A stretch of 46,192 nucleotides of DNA, taken from assembly GCA_036897485.1 (NCBI GenBank), contig JAYMTF010000199.1, positions 1-46,192 on the forward strand, in the 5' to 3' direction. The DNA comes from Pelargonium nanum. Its lineage: Eukaryota; Streptophyta; Magnoliopsida; Geraniales; Geraniaceae. The first letter of the stretch is position 1. Each line of letters opens with the position of its first letter. Below the pieces are notes generated by a model. It saw only the letters and a list, made by a program, of their open reading frames with translations. It searched no databases and was not told the origin of the DNA. Positions 11,464 through 23,000 of this stretch are shown piece after piece. Made by a program: the position numbers and the translations under genes.

Positions 11464-13955
11464 TTTTATTTAACCGACTTTGTGTATAGGGAAAGCGCAT
11501 GTAATCTACTTGGATTTATGATAGATTGGTTTAGGATCGGGTTGATAGTGTACACTGGAAGTTTCTATAGTCTAATTGCTCGTCACTTGCGTTATCGGCT
11601 CTTAGGGTTTAATAGTTTGGTGTTAGTGTGGAAATGTGTATTTTTTTTTCCGGATTTTGGTAGCGGAATTTGCTTTATGGTTTGATCTTTGTAGGAATTG
11701 GTGGCAGGTTGTGTTTGTAGAGACATGTGCTAGAAGACCCTTTGATTTTGTGTGAAGGATTGTTTAATTTTGTTACTTTTTTTCTCTATATGTTTTGACT
11801 GTGCAGACATTTAATGTAGGGGTAATCGGCGGTCGTTTCGGTTGTTTTTTCTTAAAATCAAATTACAATTAGCGGTTTACTATTAATGTCAGACCGAGCT
11901 AAACCGTTCTGAATGATCAAACCAAACTTCGGCCCGTTTCGAGTATGTGACCCAGTTTCCTCTTTTCTCTTGGACTCTCTAATGCAAGTAACTTGCATTA
12001 GTATTGATTGTCCATTGTCCAAGTTAGAAGAATGTTTGGTCTCTTTTGCATAGAACTTGAAAAATTGGGTTCATGGGTTGGCTTGGATTTGGTGTAGATT
12101 AAGATAAGGATAAATTGGCAATGCTACCCATTTTTGGTATATGTTACACCATTCAAAACAAGTGTCTCTCTTTTGGGTGACAATAAGAATCTACACATTA
12201 TGGAGTTTAAGAGTTTTAAAACATGTTTTTTTTTGTGAAATAAAAATGTAAATGAAAAGGTTCATTGAATTAATTTGGTTGATTACCTCCCTCAAAAAAA
12301 AAAAATCTGGTTGATTACCAAGCGTGTCGATCAAGTGACAAAAATTAATTGAGTCAATTCATACTTCCTATTGAATTATTTGGGATGGTAAAAGGGCTAA
12401 TTGTTCAGAGATGATCATTCGAGTTTTAGGTCGAATTTAAGTTGAAATGTCTAACTCAAACCCGATCCCAAAGAGTCTATAATTTGTGTGGGTCGTGGAC
12501 TTTGGACTGCGCCGGGACTGAATAGGAATTTACATGTACACCGTGTGTGTGGATTTATCCAACACAATATTCAAAAGTTTGTTGCATCCATTTTACATGT
12601 GATGTGTTTCAAAAGCCCGCGAAATTGAGTCTAAATTTACAGCTTTGCTCTAATCACTAGAGAAAATGGATTCATATCTAAAATGTGTGGATTTACCTGA
12701 CATGTCTTAAAATTTTCTTATGAAATATCTAACCCATAAATTAATCCAGATATACAAGTTGAATTATGGATCCAAATACCATCAATATTTCATACTTTAG
12801 ATTTGCCGACAACTTAAATTTCCCAAAGCTTGTCATTTTGCAGATAGGAAGCTTCCTAAACTCTATTTATGATTGTTATTGTCAATGTATGATCCAAGTA
12901 ATCATGAAAGTTTTCCTACCTAATACTATTGCTTTCACAATGAAACTTCCCAATTATTTTTTTCTTAAATATTTATGTGACGCATAATTCTGTATGCCCA
13001 CAATTTTTTAAGCGAACATGAATGTTGGTTAATGATGTGTCATATGCCGGTTGGTCTCAACCATTTTATGTGATTAATATTATATTAATTTTCTCATTTA
13101 CATAATTACATAAATAAGTATGGAGTAGATTCTCCTATATTTATTTATTATTTTTTTTTATAAGCGACGGCCTAAAGGCATATATATACAAGGAATCAAT
13201 AGTGTTCAGAAAAGAGACAAAACCTCTTAACCCTAGCCTAGATTCTCTTGTATTTATAAAATCTTGCATTTTATCTTCTAGCTAACTTCTTCCCAATGTC
13301 CAATAATAATAGCAACCATGAATGGAACTATCCAACTTATAAAGCAAACTCTTTGCTTTTTAAGTTTCTATCTATATTAATACAACAATCCAAAATGAAA
13401 AGTAACTTGTTGACAAACGTTGAAATGAATGACATGAATCAATGATTCATTTGAAGAAAAAAATAAAAAAAGAGGACAATTTATTCAAAAAATAAAATAA
13501 AATTATCTCTCAACTTTCTTGTGAATTACATGTATTTTTCTCTCTAATAAATGTATACAATTTAAGGTATTACTTTTGTATCAAAAGAAGAGTACATATG
13601 TTTTTTTTCTATGTTTGAACACGGGCATGATATGATTATGAATACAAAACACGATACAATCACTAAATGAGTTAAGTTGATAGAACACGACACGATCTAG
13701 CACATTTTGCGCAATACGATCAAACATGTTTGATACATTACTATGATTAAGTTACAGTTATACTTACGAATGTGTGTTCAGTGTGTCACAACACGATCAA
13801 TTGTTCTTGCATAATTGTTTCAAAAGCACAAGACGGCATGAATTTGAAAATATTAATTGCGTGTAATGTTCAGACTATGAATTGTACTTCTTTTTTAAAA
13901 TAAAAAAATAAAATATTTGTGGGCCCATTAGTCTGTGTCTCACTCTCACGCACTC
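11464..13955. other. Intergenic region between GBPL3 and the aldolase fusion gene
   Basis: The 3' untranslated region of the guanylate-binding gene probably occupies the first 350 bp; no canonical AATAAA stands out. The remaining 2.1 kb is AT-rich, with poly-A/T runs and no supportable gene. Around 13600-13810 there is a stretch with repeated ACACGA/CACGAT words, resembling decayed dispersed repeats of plant genomes, but I cannot assign it to a family. Short open frames such as 12766-12987 have no recognisable protein content. Confidence 0.5.
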
Positions 13956-13963
13956 TATAAATA
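13956..13963 (+). promoter_or_regulatory. TATA box of the aldolase fusion gene
   Basis: TATAAATA lies 122 bp before the ATG at 14085. That leaves a leader of roughly 95 nt containing no upstream ATG that I noticed. Placement is a good fit to plant promoters. Confidence 0.6.
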
Positions 13964-14084
13964 TCTGTCACTACCACCAGCACTCACCAGTATCAGATCA
14001 CCCGGTGAAGATCGCGTGACCAAATCAACCAACATTCTCTGTAGCTTGCTCTGTAACTAAGCCACTACACAACCGTTCTCTGCC

Positions 14085-17000
14085 ATGGAGTCTCAGCTAG
14101 CTGTCGGTTTCGTAGGCTTGGAACAGCTGAGCTTGGACATGGCTGCTTCGCTCCTCCGCTCTGGCTACAGACTCCAAGCTTTCGAGGTTATTGCTGCTTC
14201 TTTGTTATTATTTTTTTTACAGATTTGTTTACTGTTTTCACTTTTCAGCTTTGTTTTCCTGAAAAATGGTGAAATGTGTTGGTTTTGATTGTGTTGTTAC
14301 TTGCTTTATTTGGAAAGTAATTGTGTAACTTGTTAGAGTATAAAGTTAGTACTGGGTTTTAACTATCTATCAGTTTAAGCTTTAGTTGAGATGATCGTCT
14401 AGGCGGTATCAAAACAGGTTTTGGTCTGGCCATTTGGCCCAAAGGTGGCCCGTTTATGCTGCCTTCACCTGTGGTCTTCGGGCAGATGCTTGTAGCAGAC
14501 CACGTGTGGAAGAAAAACACTTACACGTGGAGTGCCGATTTAAAATTTCTGGTTGTGCACGTGTCGAGCTCAACGATAAAAGAAAAATGTGAGGCTCGCA
14601 CGTGAGGGGAGTGTTGAAGTGGGTGATAAAGTTGTCCCACGTCGGAAAAATATAAAGTGAAGTGGCTACATAAAATGGTACAAGTGAAACTCTACTAATA
14701 AGGTTGACCTTTTATGCTTGGAAGCTGAAGCCATTGTACGTGGCTCATTATTGAAATTTAACACCTATATATGAGCTTAGAAAAAGTCTAGTTGCATATA
14801 GTTGTGCATAATCAGTTTGTAATCGCACATATTTTTGTCAAGCTACTTTTTGTCGATTCTATATCTAATAGGTCTTGTTTTTTAGTGAGAAGTGTTAGAG
14901 CTCATAAAAAGTTACAAAATATGAACGCATTGGATTTTTTTCCCAGCCTGCATTTGGCCCGTGGTCCCGTTTGACAGGTCTGTGTAATACCAATCTGGCC
15001 CCATGTAGTTCAACTCAAGAGCCTAAACTTTAGTTGAGATGGTTCTCTACTTGATATCATAGTAGATTTTAGGGCGAGCATGTGGCTTTCCTGAATAATC
15101 TCCCCTTTGGTCTCCGGTCCACATGCATAATTATCTAATGTTACGATTCTCTTGCATTTTTGTCCAATATGCCCTATTTCATTTATGAGGACTTAATTAA
15201 ACTCATGCACATGGGGATATAAGGATAAATGTCAATACTAACTAATTTCTCCTTCTCTTTTTTCAAAAAAAGAAATCAAGACACTCATTTTGAAACATAA
15301 TAGATGGAGTACTTCTCATGTGTCCACATCATATCAACGTAGATGCTTGCATGTGTGAGAGAGTGTTGATCGGTAAATGAGGAGATTTTATCTCTTTAGG
15401 TATTTGTTTAACCATCCACCTAGAAGTCACAAGTTTGCGTCCCACCGCCATTGATTAAGAGAATGTTAAAATTCCAGCACAAAATTAGAAGAAGACACTT
15501 ACATGGATCACGCACAAAGCTATAACAAATTTGCATGGGAAGGGGTGTTAAGAGTATAAAGTTAATATGAGTATTCAACTATGAACTTAAACCTTTAGTT
15601 GAGATGATCCTCAACATAATTTGATCACTCAATTTGGAATTCAGGTGTGTTGGACTTGTATGATTGATTATTGGTGTGAAGAAGCAATATTTGTTCTAGG
15701 CTATTAGAGCATTGATTCAACTAAAAGCTTAAGCTTGTAGTTGATGCCAAACTATAATTTTATACACTAACGCCACATCAGTCGCAAGCCCCTTGTGGCT
15801 TTGCAAGTAGTTCAAACACGAGATCAATTGGTTTATAACAAATAGATATAAAATATCATTTGACAGAGATTCTATACAAACAAGTTTACCATGTCGCATA
15901 TCTATTTGGTTTTTTACTACAATGATGGCCCCTAATCACAGTGTAATTCAAGTTTCTAGTTTTTTCTTGTGAAGCACGTACACAATAGTCTACTATATGT
16001 TTTTCGTGTACCATGATCTTAATTTGTAGTCAGTAAAATAAGCTCATTTTTCATTTTAAGCTTTTTGTTGGAGAGTTAATTCCATCTTTCAATTGCAAAT
16101 TTTCTATCTGCAGACATCTGAGTTTTTGATGGATCAGTTTGTGAAACTAGGGGGAACCAGATGTGCTAACCCTATGGAGGCAGGAAAAGGTAAAACAATG
16201 TTTTTGGCTCTTATCTATTCAGACTTAGTTGGCCACTTTTCCAATTATTACAATTATCAATCTCTGGAGCTGTTGAACATTACTTTTAGTGTAGATATGA
16301 TCATATGAGGTTACACAAAGTTAAGGGCCTAGATAGGCTTGCGATTTGAGACAGTAAACATGGCTGTCACTAGTGACTGTTATATAAATAATTGAACCGC
16401 TCCATAATCCGAAGAAATCTTTTGCAGCAACGAAAGGATGATAACACTGAATGGAAAATATTTTGATTGTAATCTAGCAAAAATTATGATGTTAATCCAC
16501 TTCTATGGATGAAAATGCTACTATGCACTCAAATTTGAGTTATTTCTTAATTTTTGTTGATACTTAAATCGAACTCTCATATCTGTAAGTAATTCCTGGT
16601 CTGTTATGTGTAATGGGTACACAAATACCTTTTAGTGGTTTCTGGTAAACACCTTGATTGTTACTGTACTTTGGATCCATAGTTTTGAAATTCGATCAGC
16701 TTTAACAACCGAATTCAGTTATTGGACGACTTCAAGTATTAGTTAACAATTTTGTATACTTTGTCTAAACCAATTCTTATAGTTATGATCAGTATTTGAT
16801 GTAATGCCTCTTGGAAATTTTCTTTCATATTTTGAGAAAATGGTCTGATATTGTTTGAGGGTTTACACTGATTTCATTTTTTTTTTTCTTCATGCAGATG
16901 TTACAGCTTTGGTTGTGTTAATAAACGAAGCTGACCAAGTAAATACAATAATTTTTGGCCATGAGGGTGCTTTAAAAGGTTCTTATGAAGATTAATTCAA

Positions 17001-20000
17001 ATGATATCAAATATGACTACTTCCCACTCATTTAGTACTCTGAACATGATGCTTTAATGGACTTACAGGATTGAAAAAAGATGCTGTCATTATTCTCCAT
17101 TCCACGATACTGCCGTCATATATTCAACGGCTGCAAAAACGTCTCACAGGCAATTTATACTCATCTTGGCATTAAATGACAGCATTATCTTAAATTGTTC
17201 TACATATAATGTTGTGAAAATCACTTTTTTGTCCCTAAACTACAAGTGTTACCAATTTGATCTTTGAAAAACAAATCTGGTTCAATGATTCAAGTGATCC
17301 ATTTTCTGACGGTTCATGGACTAAAATTGATTTTTCATATCAATTTTGACAAGACACACCAATATAAAATCATTGACATCAACATCGACTAGACCATTTC
17401 CCAAACAAAGTTGAGGTTAGCTACATGAACTCTCCAACAGAACAGTTTGGGGTCTTACTCTTACTTTCCAACTCCAATATATCCTATGTAGTGTTATCTC
17501 CTCATTATTGTGGATTTTCTTATTATTTTGGTTATGTTTCTTGGCTACCTACTTTGCTTCTTAATGTTAATGGTTGTAGTGTCATCATAACACTTTGGAA
17601 TCTTAGTCAGGAATTTTATCACATCCTATATCCTTTGTTCATGCTCTTTTATATTTCGTATATTGGTTTCCAAGTTCTCTCATATAGGCACTTTATGATC
17701 TTAATGGCCACTTAATGAATAAGTGCATTGTCTAAATTATCATTTACACTGACACGTTAACTGTCTTGCAGAGGATGGCGTAGCAGTTTCTCTAGTAGAT
17801 ATGTATGCCTCTAGGGGAGTGTCAGAGGTTTTAAATGGAAAACTCATGGTAATATAATCTCTTACCCTCTTTTCCTTTCACACTAAGTTGTATGTTTTGA
17901 AGTTCGTATTTCTTTCATCTGATGGGTTTTACTTTGAGTGACATGCTGATACTTTTTGCAATGCTTAGATTGCTTCTTCAGGAAGGCCAGATGCTATTTC
18001 AGGAGCACGGCCTGTTCTCTCTGGTAAATCTCGTTCTCTTGTGTGTCAAAAAAGTAGATGACTCTTGCTCCTGTTTTTTTTTATTATGTGTTATCTTAGA
18101 AAAAGTAATTCTATATATAAAACACACGGGGGGGGGGGGGGGGGTACATATATACATATACGTGCAGATGGTTTTATATAAAGTGGACCTTTACTTATCT
18201 TTGCATCTGTTATTCTATCTGATCAATAAATTGTTGTGTCCTGCAAACAGCAATGTGTGAAAAACTTTACATTTTGGAGGGTGAATTGGGTGCTGGAAGG
18301 TATGCTTTCTTTGGTCTTCATTCTTTCTTTTTCTAATTTGATATAATTCTAGTATTTGATTCTGGATTTCTGAGAAGCAAAACAAAGCTTTCCTTGATGT
18401 ATTAACTGAATAGGAAAGTAATTTGTATTGGAGGCTAAGTTGTGGCATCTGAACCATACTGTTTATGTTCTTAAATTCCAACTCTTTTGTCCTTTCAGTA
18501 AAATTAAAACGGTTATTAAGCTGCTTGAGGGAATTCATTATGTTGCGGCGCTGGAGGCTATTTCTCTTTGTACTAAAGCTGGGATTCATCCTTGGATAGT
18601 CTATGACATCATTTCTAATTCTGCTGGAAACTCATGGTGAGAAAATTTATGCCTGAAATGCATACCAGTATGAAACTTATATTGGGTATTTATAGGAAAC
18701 CAACAAAAGACATATTAACACTTGTTAATAACACTATATGTACCTATTCATGCTTATGGTCTTCTTTGAATATTCATACTCTGACGCTGGGTGAAACCTT
18801 TTTTACATAGGATTTTCAGGAATCATGTCCCCCAATTGTTAAAGGGTATTCATACCAAACGTGAATTCCTGAACACTTTTGTTCAAAATTTGGTAAGGCC
18901 CTCTAAAGCTCACTCCTTTGTTTTGTTTTCATATCTTGCATTTATTCAATCAGTAGTTTTGGTTACTTCTGTTACAATTAAGTTGTTTTTCTTATTCCAA
19001 CTTGGTATTTGCTTTGTTCTGCTGAAGCTGAATTCTGTCCTTCATTCTGAAGCACATGTTTGATAGATCATAGTGCAGACAATGGATATGTTGGCAATTT
19101 ATGGCCATCGGCGACGATGCAACTTCAGTTTTCAAAACCATTATTGGAACATCTTATCATGCAAATGACATTATGCACTATTAATATACTTATTGTCATT
19201 GTTTTGAATTCAAGGGCATTGTTGCGGATATAGCCAGACCACTTAAGTTTCCTCTTCCACTATTTGCAGTTGCTCGTCAACAACTTATTCTTGGTACTGA
19301 TTTGATGTTGTACAACCATGCAGTTGACAAATGATTATATCACGTGTTGAATATTTACTGTTTGTAGCAACTTGGTCCTTCTCACATATTTTTCTATCCA
19401 GGTTCTTCCTGTGGCAAATCCGGTAATGATGATGCTACAGTAGTTAAGGTTATTCTCATCTAATCTTGCATATTGAAGTTCCATTACCTTGAATTTGTGG
19501 CTAAAAAAAAAAAAAATTTTGATGAGGTTGATGTTCTGATAATTTTTAATGTATTTTCCTGTTACCTTTACACCATCCTACTCTTGTACAGGTTTGGGAT
19601 GATTTGCTTGGAGTAAATATTTCAGAAGCAGCAAATACAGAAATCTACTACCCCGAGGAATTAGCAAAACAGATTATATCTAAGTCGAAAACTGTGAGCC
19701 GAATTGGATTCATCGGTCTTGGAGCAATGGGTTTTGGAATGGCAACTGACCTGCTCAGAATGAATTTCTGCGTTATTGGTTATGACGTAATTCTTTCTCC
19801 CATTTGTTTGCCCTTGTTAAAGGGTTCTATTAATTGCTTGAAGGAGGAACTGCCATAATTTAATAATCATGAAATTTTTGGATCATGTTTATTATGCCTA
19901 ACTTTCTCCATTTGTGTCATCAAGGATTGAGTTAGGAACTTTGAAGTGTAAGTCTATTTTGCAGTGTATTTCTGAAACCTTTACCTCGACATCTTTTGGG

Positions 20001-23000
20001 GATAGAGAGAGCAGTCAAGCTAATTTCAAAGTGATCTCAGAATTTTATTTTCTTAATTATCTGTGGGGTGTACACTAGCTTTTAAATGCTTAAATGTCAT
20101 ATTAGCTTAAAATCATAGATTTTATAAATGTGGACTAATTTTCTGGTCATGTGCTATACCTTTGTAATATGTGATAAGTTATTGTGTCTAACTTGAAACC
20201 TTGTGATGTTAATTTTAATATATACTTTTCTGAGATTGAGACATTAAGCATATTTATAAAATACCTTTAATAGTGTACTTGCATAACTTCATGGATGATA
20301 GGTATATGAGCCAACATTAAGACAATTTGAGAATGCTGGTGGCTTGGTTGGAAAGACTCCGGCTGAAGTAGCTAAAGGGAATTTGAGTACTGGTTGAACA
20401 GCTTACTAATTGATTACTCTAAACAATTCAGCTGGTAGACTAATGTTTATTTAGTTAATTTAGTCTAACACATCCCCTAACTTGTTGACTCCACTTGATG
20501 AATTTTTTTGTAAACAAATTCCATTGAAATCAACTTCTGCATAGTTGAGAATTTGCTACACTATTCAACTCTTTTTCCGTACCTTTTGGGCGTTGCACTC
20601 TTTCATATATGTTGTGTCTTTTACATGTAAATCCTGTATGCCATATATTATTTTGCAATTATTTTTTAGAAAATAAACTGTGCATAGCATACCTTGTTGA
20701 AAAACCAGCAATATGGCCTCTCTCTTCATTAAGAGAGTATATTATAGATGTGATACTTGTGCGAGTAGGATTATTACAATCTCATGCCTTGTAAGTGTAA
20801 TAACAGCCTACTTCCTTGCATTATTACTTTCATGTTTTGAAGTAAGTATGTTGTAGAATGTTTTATGGGACAAACTTATTTTAATTTCTCGTGAACTTCT
20901 AATATGGACTAAAACCTTTCATTTGTAATATGTTTTTCTTCCAGATGTTGATGTGCTGCTAATCATGGTCACAAACGAAACTCAAGCTGAGAGTGTTCTG
21001 TATGGAGATTCTGGTGCAGTGTCAGGTACCAGATATTCTTCAGTATACATATTCATACTCGAACACTACTGTGCTCATTGTTCTGTTTTTGCAGCCCTTC
21101 CATCAGGAGCATCTATAATCCTTTCATCCACTGTTTCTCCTGGATTTATCACCCAACTAGAGCAGCGCTTGCAAAGTACGTTCTTCTGGTTCAAGCTACT
21201 TGTCCAATGACTGACTGGTGATAAATTGGGTCTGAGACTAGATGGGTTAATTAATAGATCTTTCATTCACGAGACTCGGCTTGGGCTTTTTTTTTTTTTT
21301 TTTTTTTTTGGCGTAGCTATTCTTTTAATGCCTTCATATTATTTCTTAAAATATATTCACTTGTGCTAGTTTTTCAATTTTGGAAATTTAATTTCATTAT
21401 GCGATAATCTAATAATTATTCTGTAAATGCTTTTGATGAAGGCAAAGGTTTGCAACTGATTGATGCTCCTGTTTCTGGTGGTGTTAAGAGGGCTTCCGAC
21501 GGAACACTTACTGTGAGCAACTGAAATCTTTCTTTTACCAAAAGATTTCTTGTTAGATTTACTAGCACAAATAAATTTATTTGTTTGTTTTTCTTCTCAG
21601 ATTATGGCTTCTGGTACAGATGAAGCTCTTCACAGTACTGGTTTAGTTCTTTCAGGTATTGAGCATGTTGTATATTAACTTCATTTTCAATAAATATATG
21701 TTCACATCGGCGTTAATCCTTGGCTGAATGCCTGAATGTAATCAACAGCAATGAGTGAGAAGCTCTATATTATCAAAGGTGGTTGTGGAGCTGCAAGGTA
21801 CTTCGTCTTTTCTGGTCATGCATGAGTTATCTGATTGTTGGCTTGTCGCAACTTGTCAATTGACACTCTTCCTTTTATATGCTCAAAGTCTTTTTTTTTT
21901 TTTTTTTTTGTAGTGAACGTTTAATCATTTTATTTCTTTTATGCTTTGTACTGTAGTGGTGTAAAGATGATCAATCAATTACTTGCTGGAGTCCATATAG
22001 CATCAGCAGCCGAGGCAATAGCGTTTGGAGCTCGATTAGGTCTTAATACAAGAACATTGTTTGATGTCATCTCGAATAGCAGTGCAACATCTTGGTACGT
22101 GTTGTATTTGTAACTTCAAAAGTTCGTTTAGTTTGATAACTTCTTTTGTAAAAATAAATTATTTCTTTACTAAGTATGAGACTGCTAACTGTGGATGTGA
22201 TTCATGCAACTCTGTCAAGGATTCTGTTTATGGGATGTTGATTCTTTTTCAGGATGTTTGAAAACCGTGTTCCGCACATGTTGGACAATGACTATACACC
22301 GTATTCTGCAGTTGATATCTTTGTGAAGGATCTGGTCAGTTAAGAAAGAACTATACATGCCATGCCTTTCTGTTGAAACAATTTATCTAATAGCTACAAT
22401 CATTTACAGGGCATTGTTTGTCGTGAGTCCTCCTCCCGTAAACTTTCACTTCACATCGCCATGGTTGCACTCCAGCTGTTCCTAGCAGGTATAGTGTAAT
22501 CTCTTGAGGGGGGAGAGAGAGAGAGAGAGAGAGAAAGGGAGACTGAGAGAAACATGAAACAGAGTGTGAATGCTGACAGCCGGTCTTTTTCATGAGTAAA
22601 TGCTTACAATCTGCATGAGATGATCAATAATTTTGCATGCGGGACTGTAAAATTGTTTCCCAAACTACATTTAAGAAATGTGAAGTCACTTAGACCTTCC
22701 TTTAAAGCTGAAGCTTTCGTTTCCAAGCTGACTGCAATAAGTTTTAGAAAGTGTTCCCCCTAATGACGGCTCATTGATTGTTTTCCAAACAATTCCAGCT
22801 CATGCACCCTTTGTTTTAGAGTCATAAGCATCGTCACAATTGATTTTGGTGTGTGACTATCATATGCTAGAAGCATAGGTGGAAGCATTTGACAATTCGA
22901 GGAAATCCTTTCCCTTTGTAATTGTATGCATCTGCTTTTCTTTTTACGCCTTTTGAATTGTCAAGCAGGTTCTGCATCTGGCTGGGGTAGGAAAGATGAT

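Larger units (their letters stand above)
14085..19448 (+). other. Module 1: degenerate 6PGDH/HIBADH-like dehydrogenase (exons 1-11)
   Basis: Exons: 14085-14186, 16114-16189, 16898-16978, 17069-17149, 17772-17848, 17969-18023, 18251-18299, 18499-18636, 18811-18892, 19215-19293, 19402-19448. The start MESQLAVGFVGLEQLSLDMA occupies the Rossmann position but lacks the canonical GxGxxG, as in the Arabidopsis protein. GELGAGSKIKTVIKLLEG holds the catalytic-lysine helix; the family K-x-x-N reads KTVI here, with Ile at 18515-18517. The C-terminal helical part runs from ALEAISLCTKAG to FAVARQQLILG. Exon 4 must end at 17149 before a GC donor to keep phase. Together these suggest a non-catalytic or altered module. 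Introns of 1927 bp (after exon 1), 708 bp and 622 bp hold no other gene. Confidence 0.9.

Noticed and set aside
12766..12987. 73-codon frame in the intergenic region after GBPL3
   Set aside because: AT-rich, no similarity recognised, no splice or promoter context.
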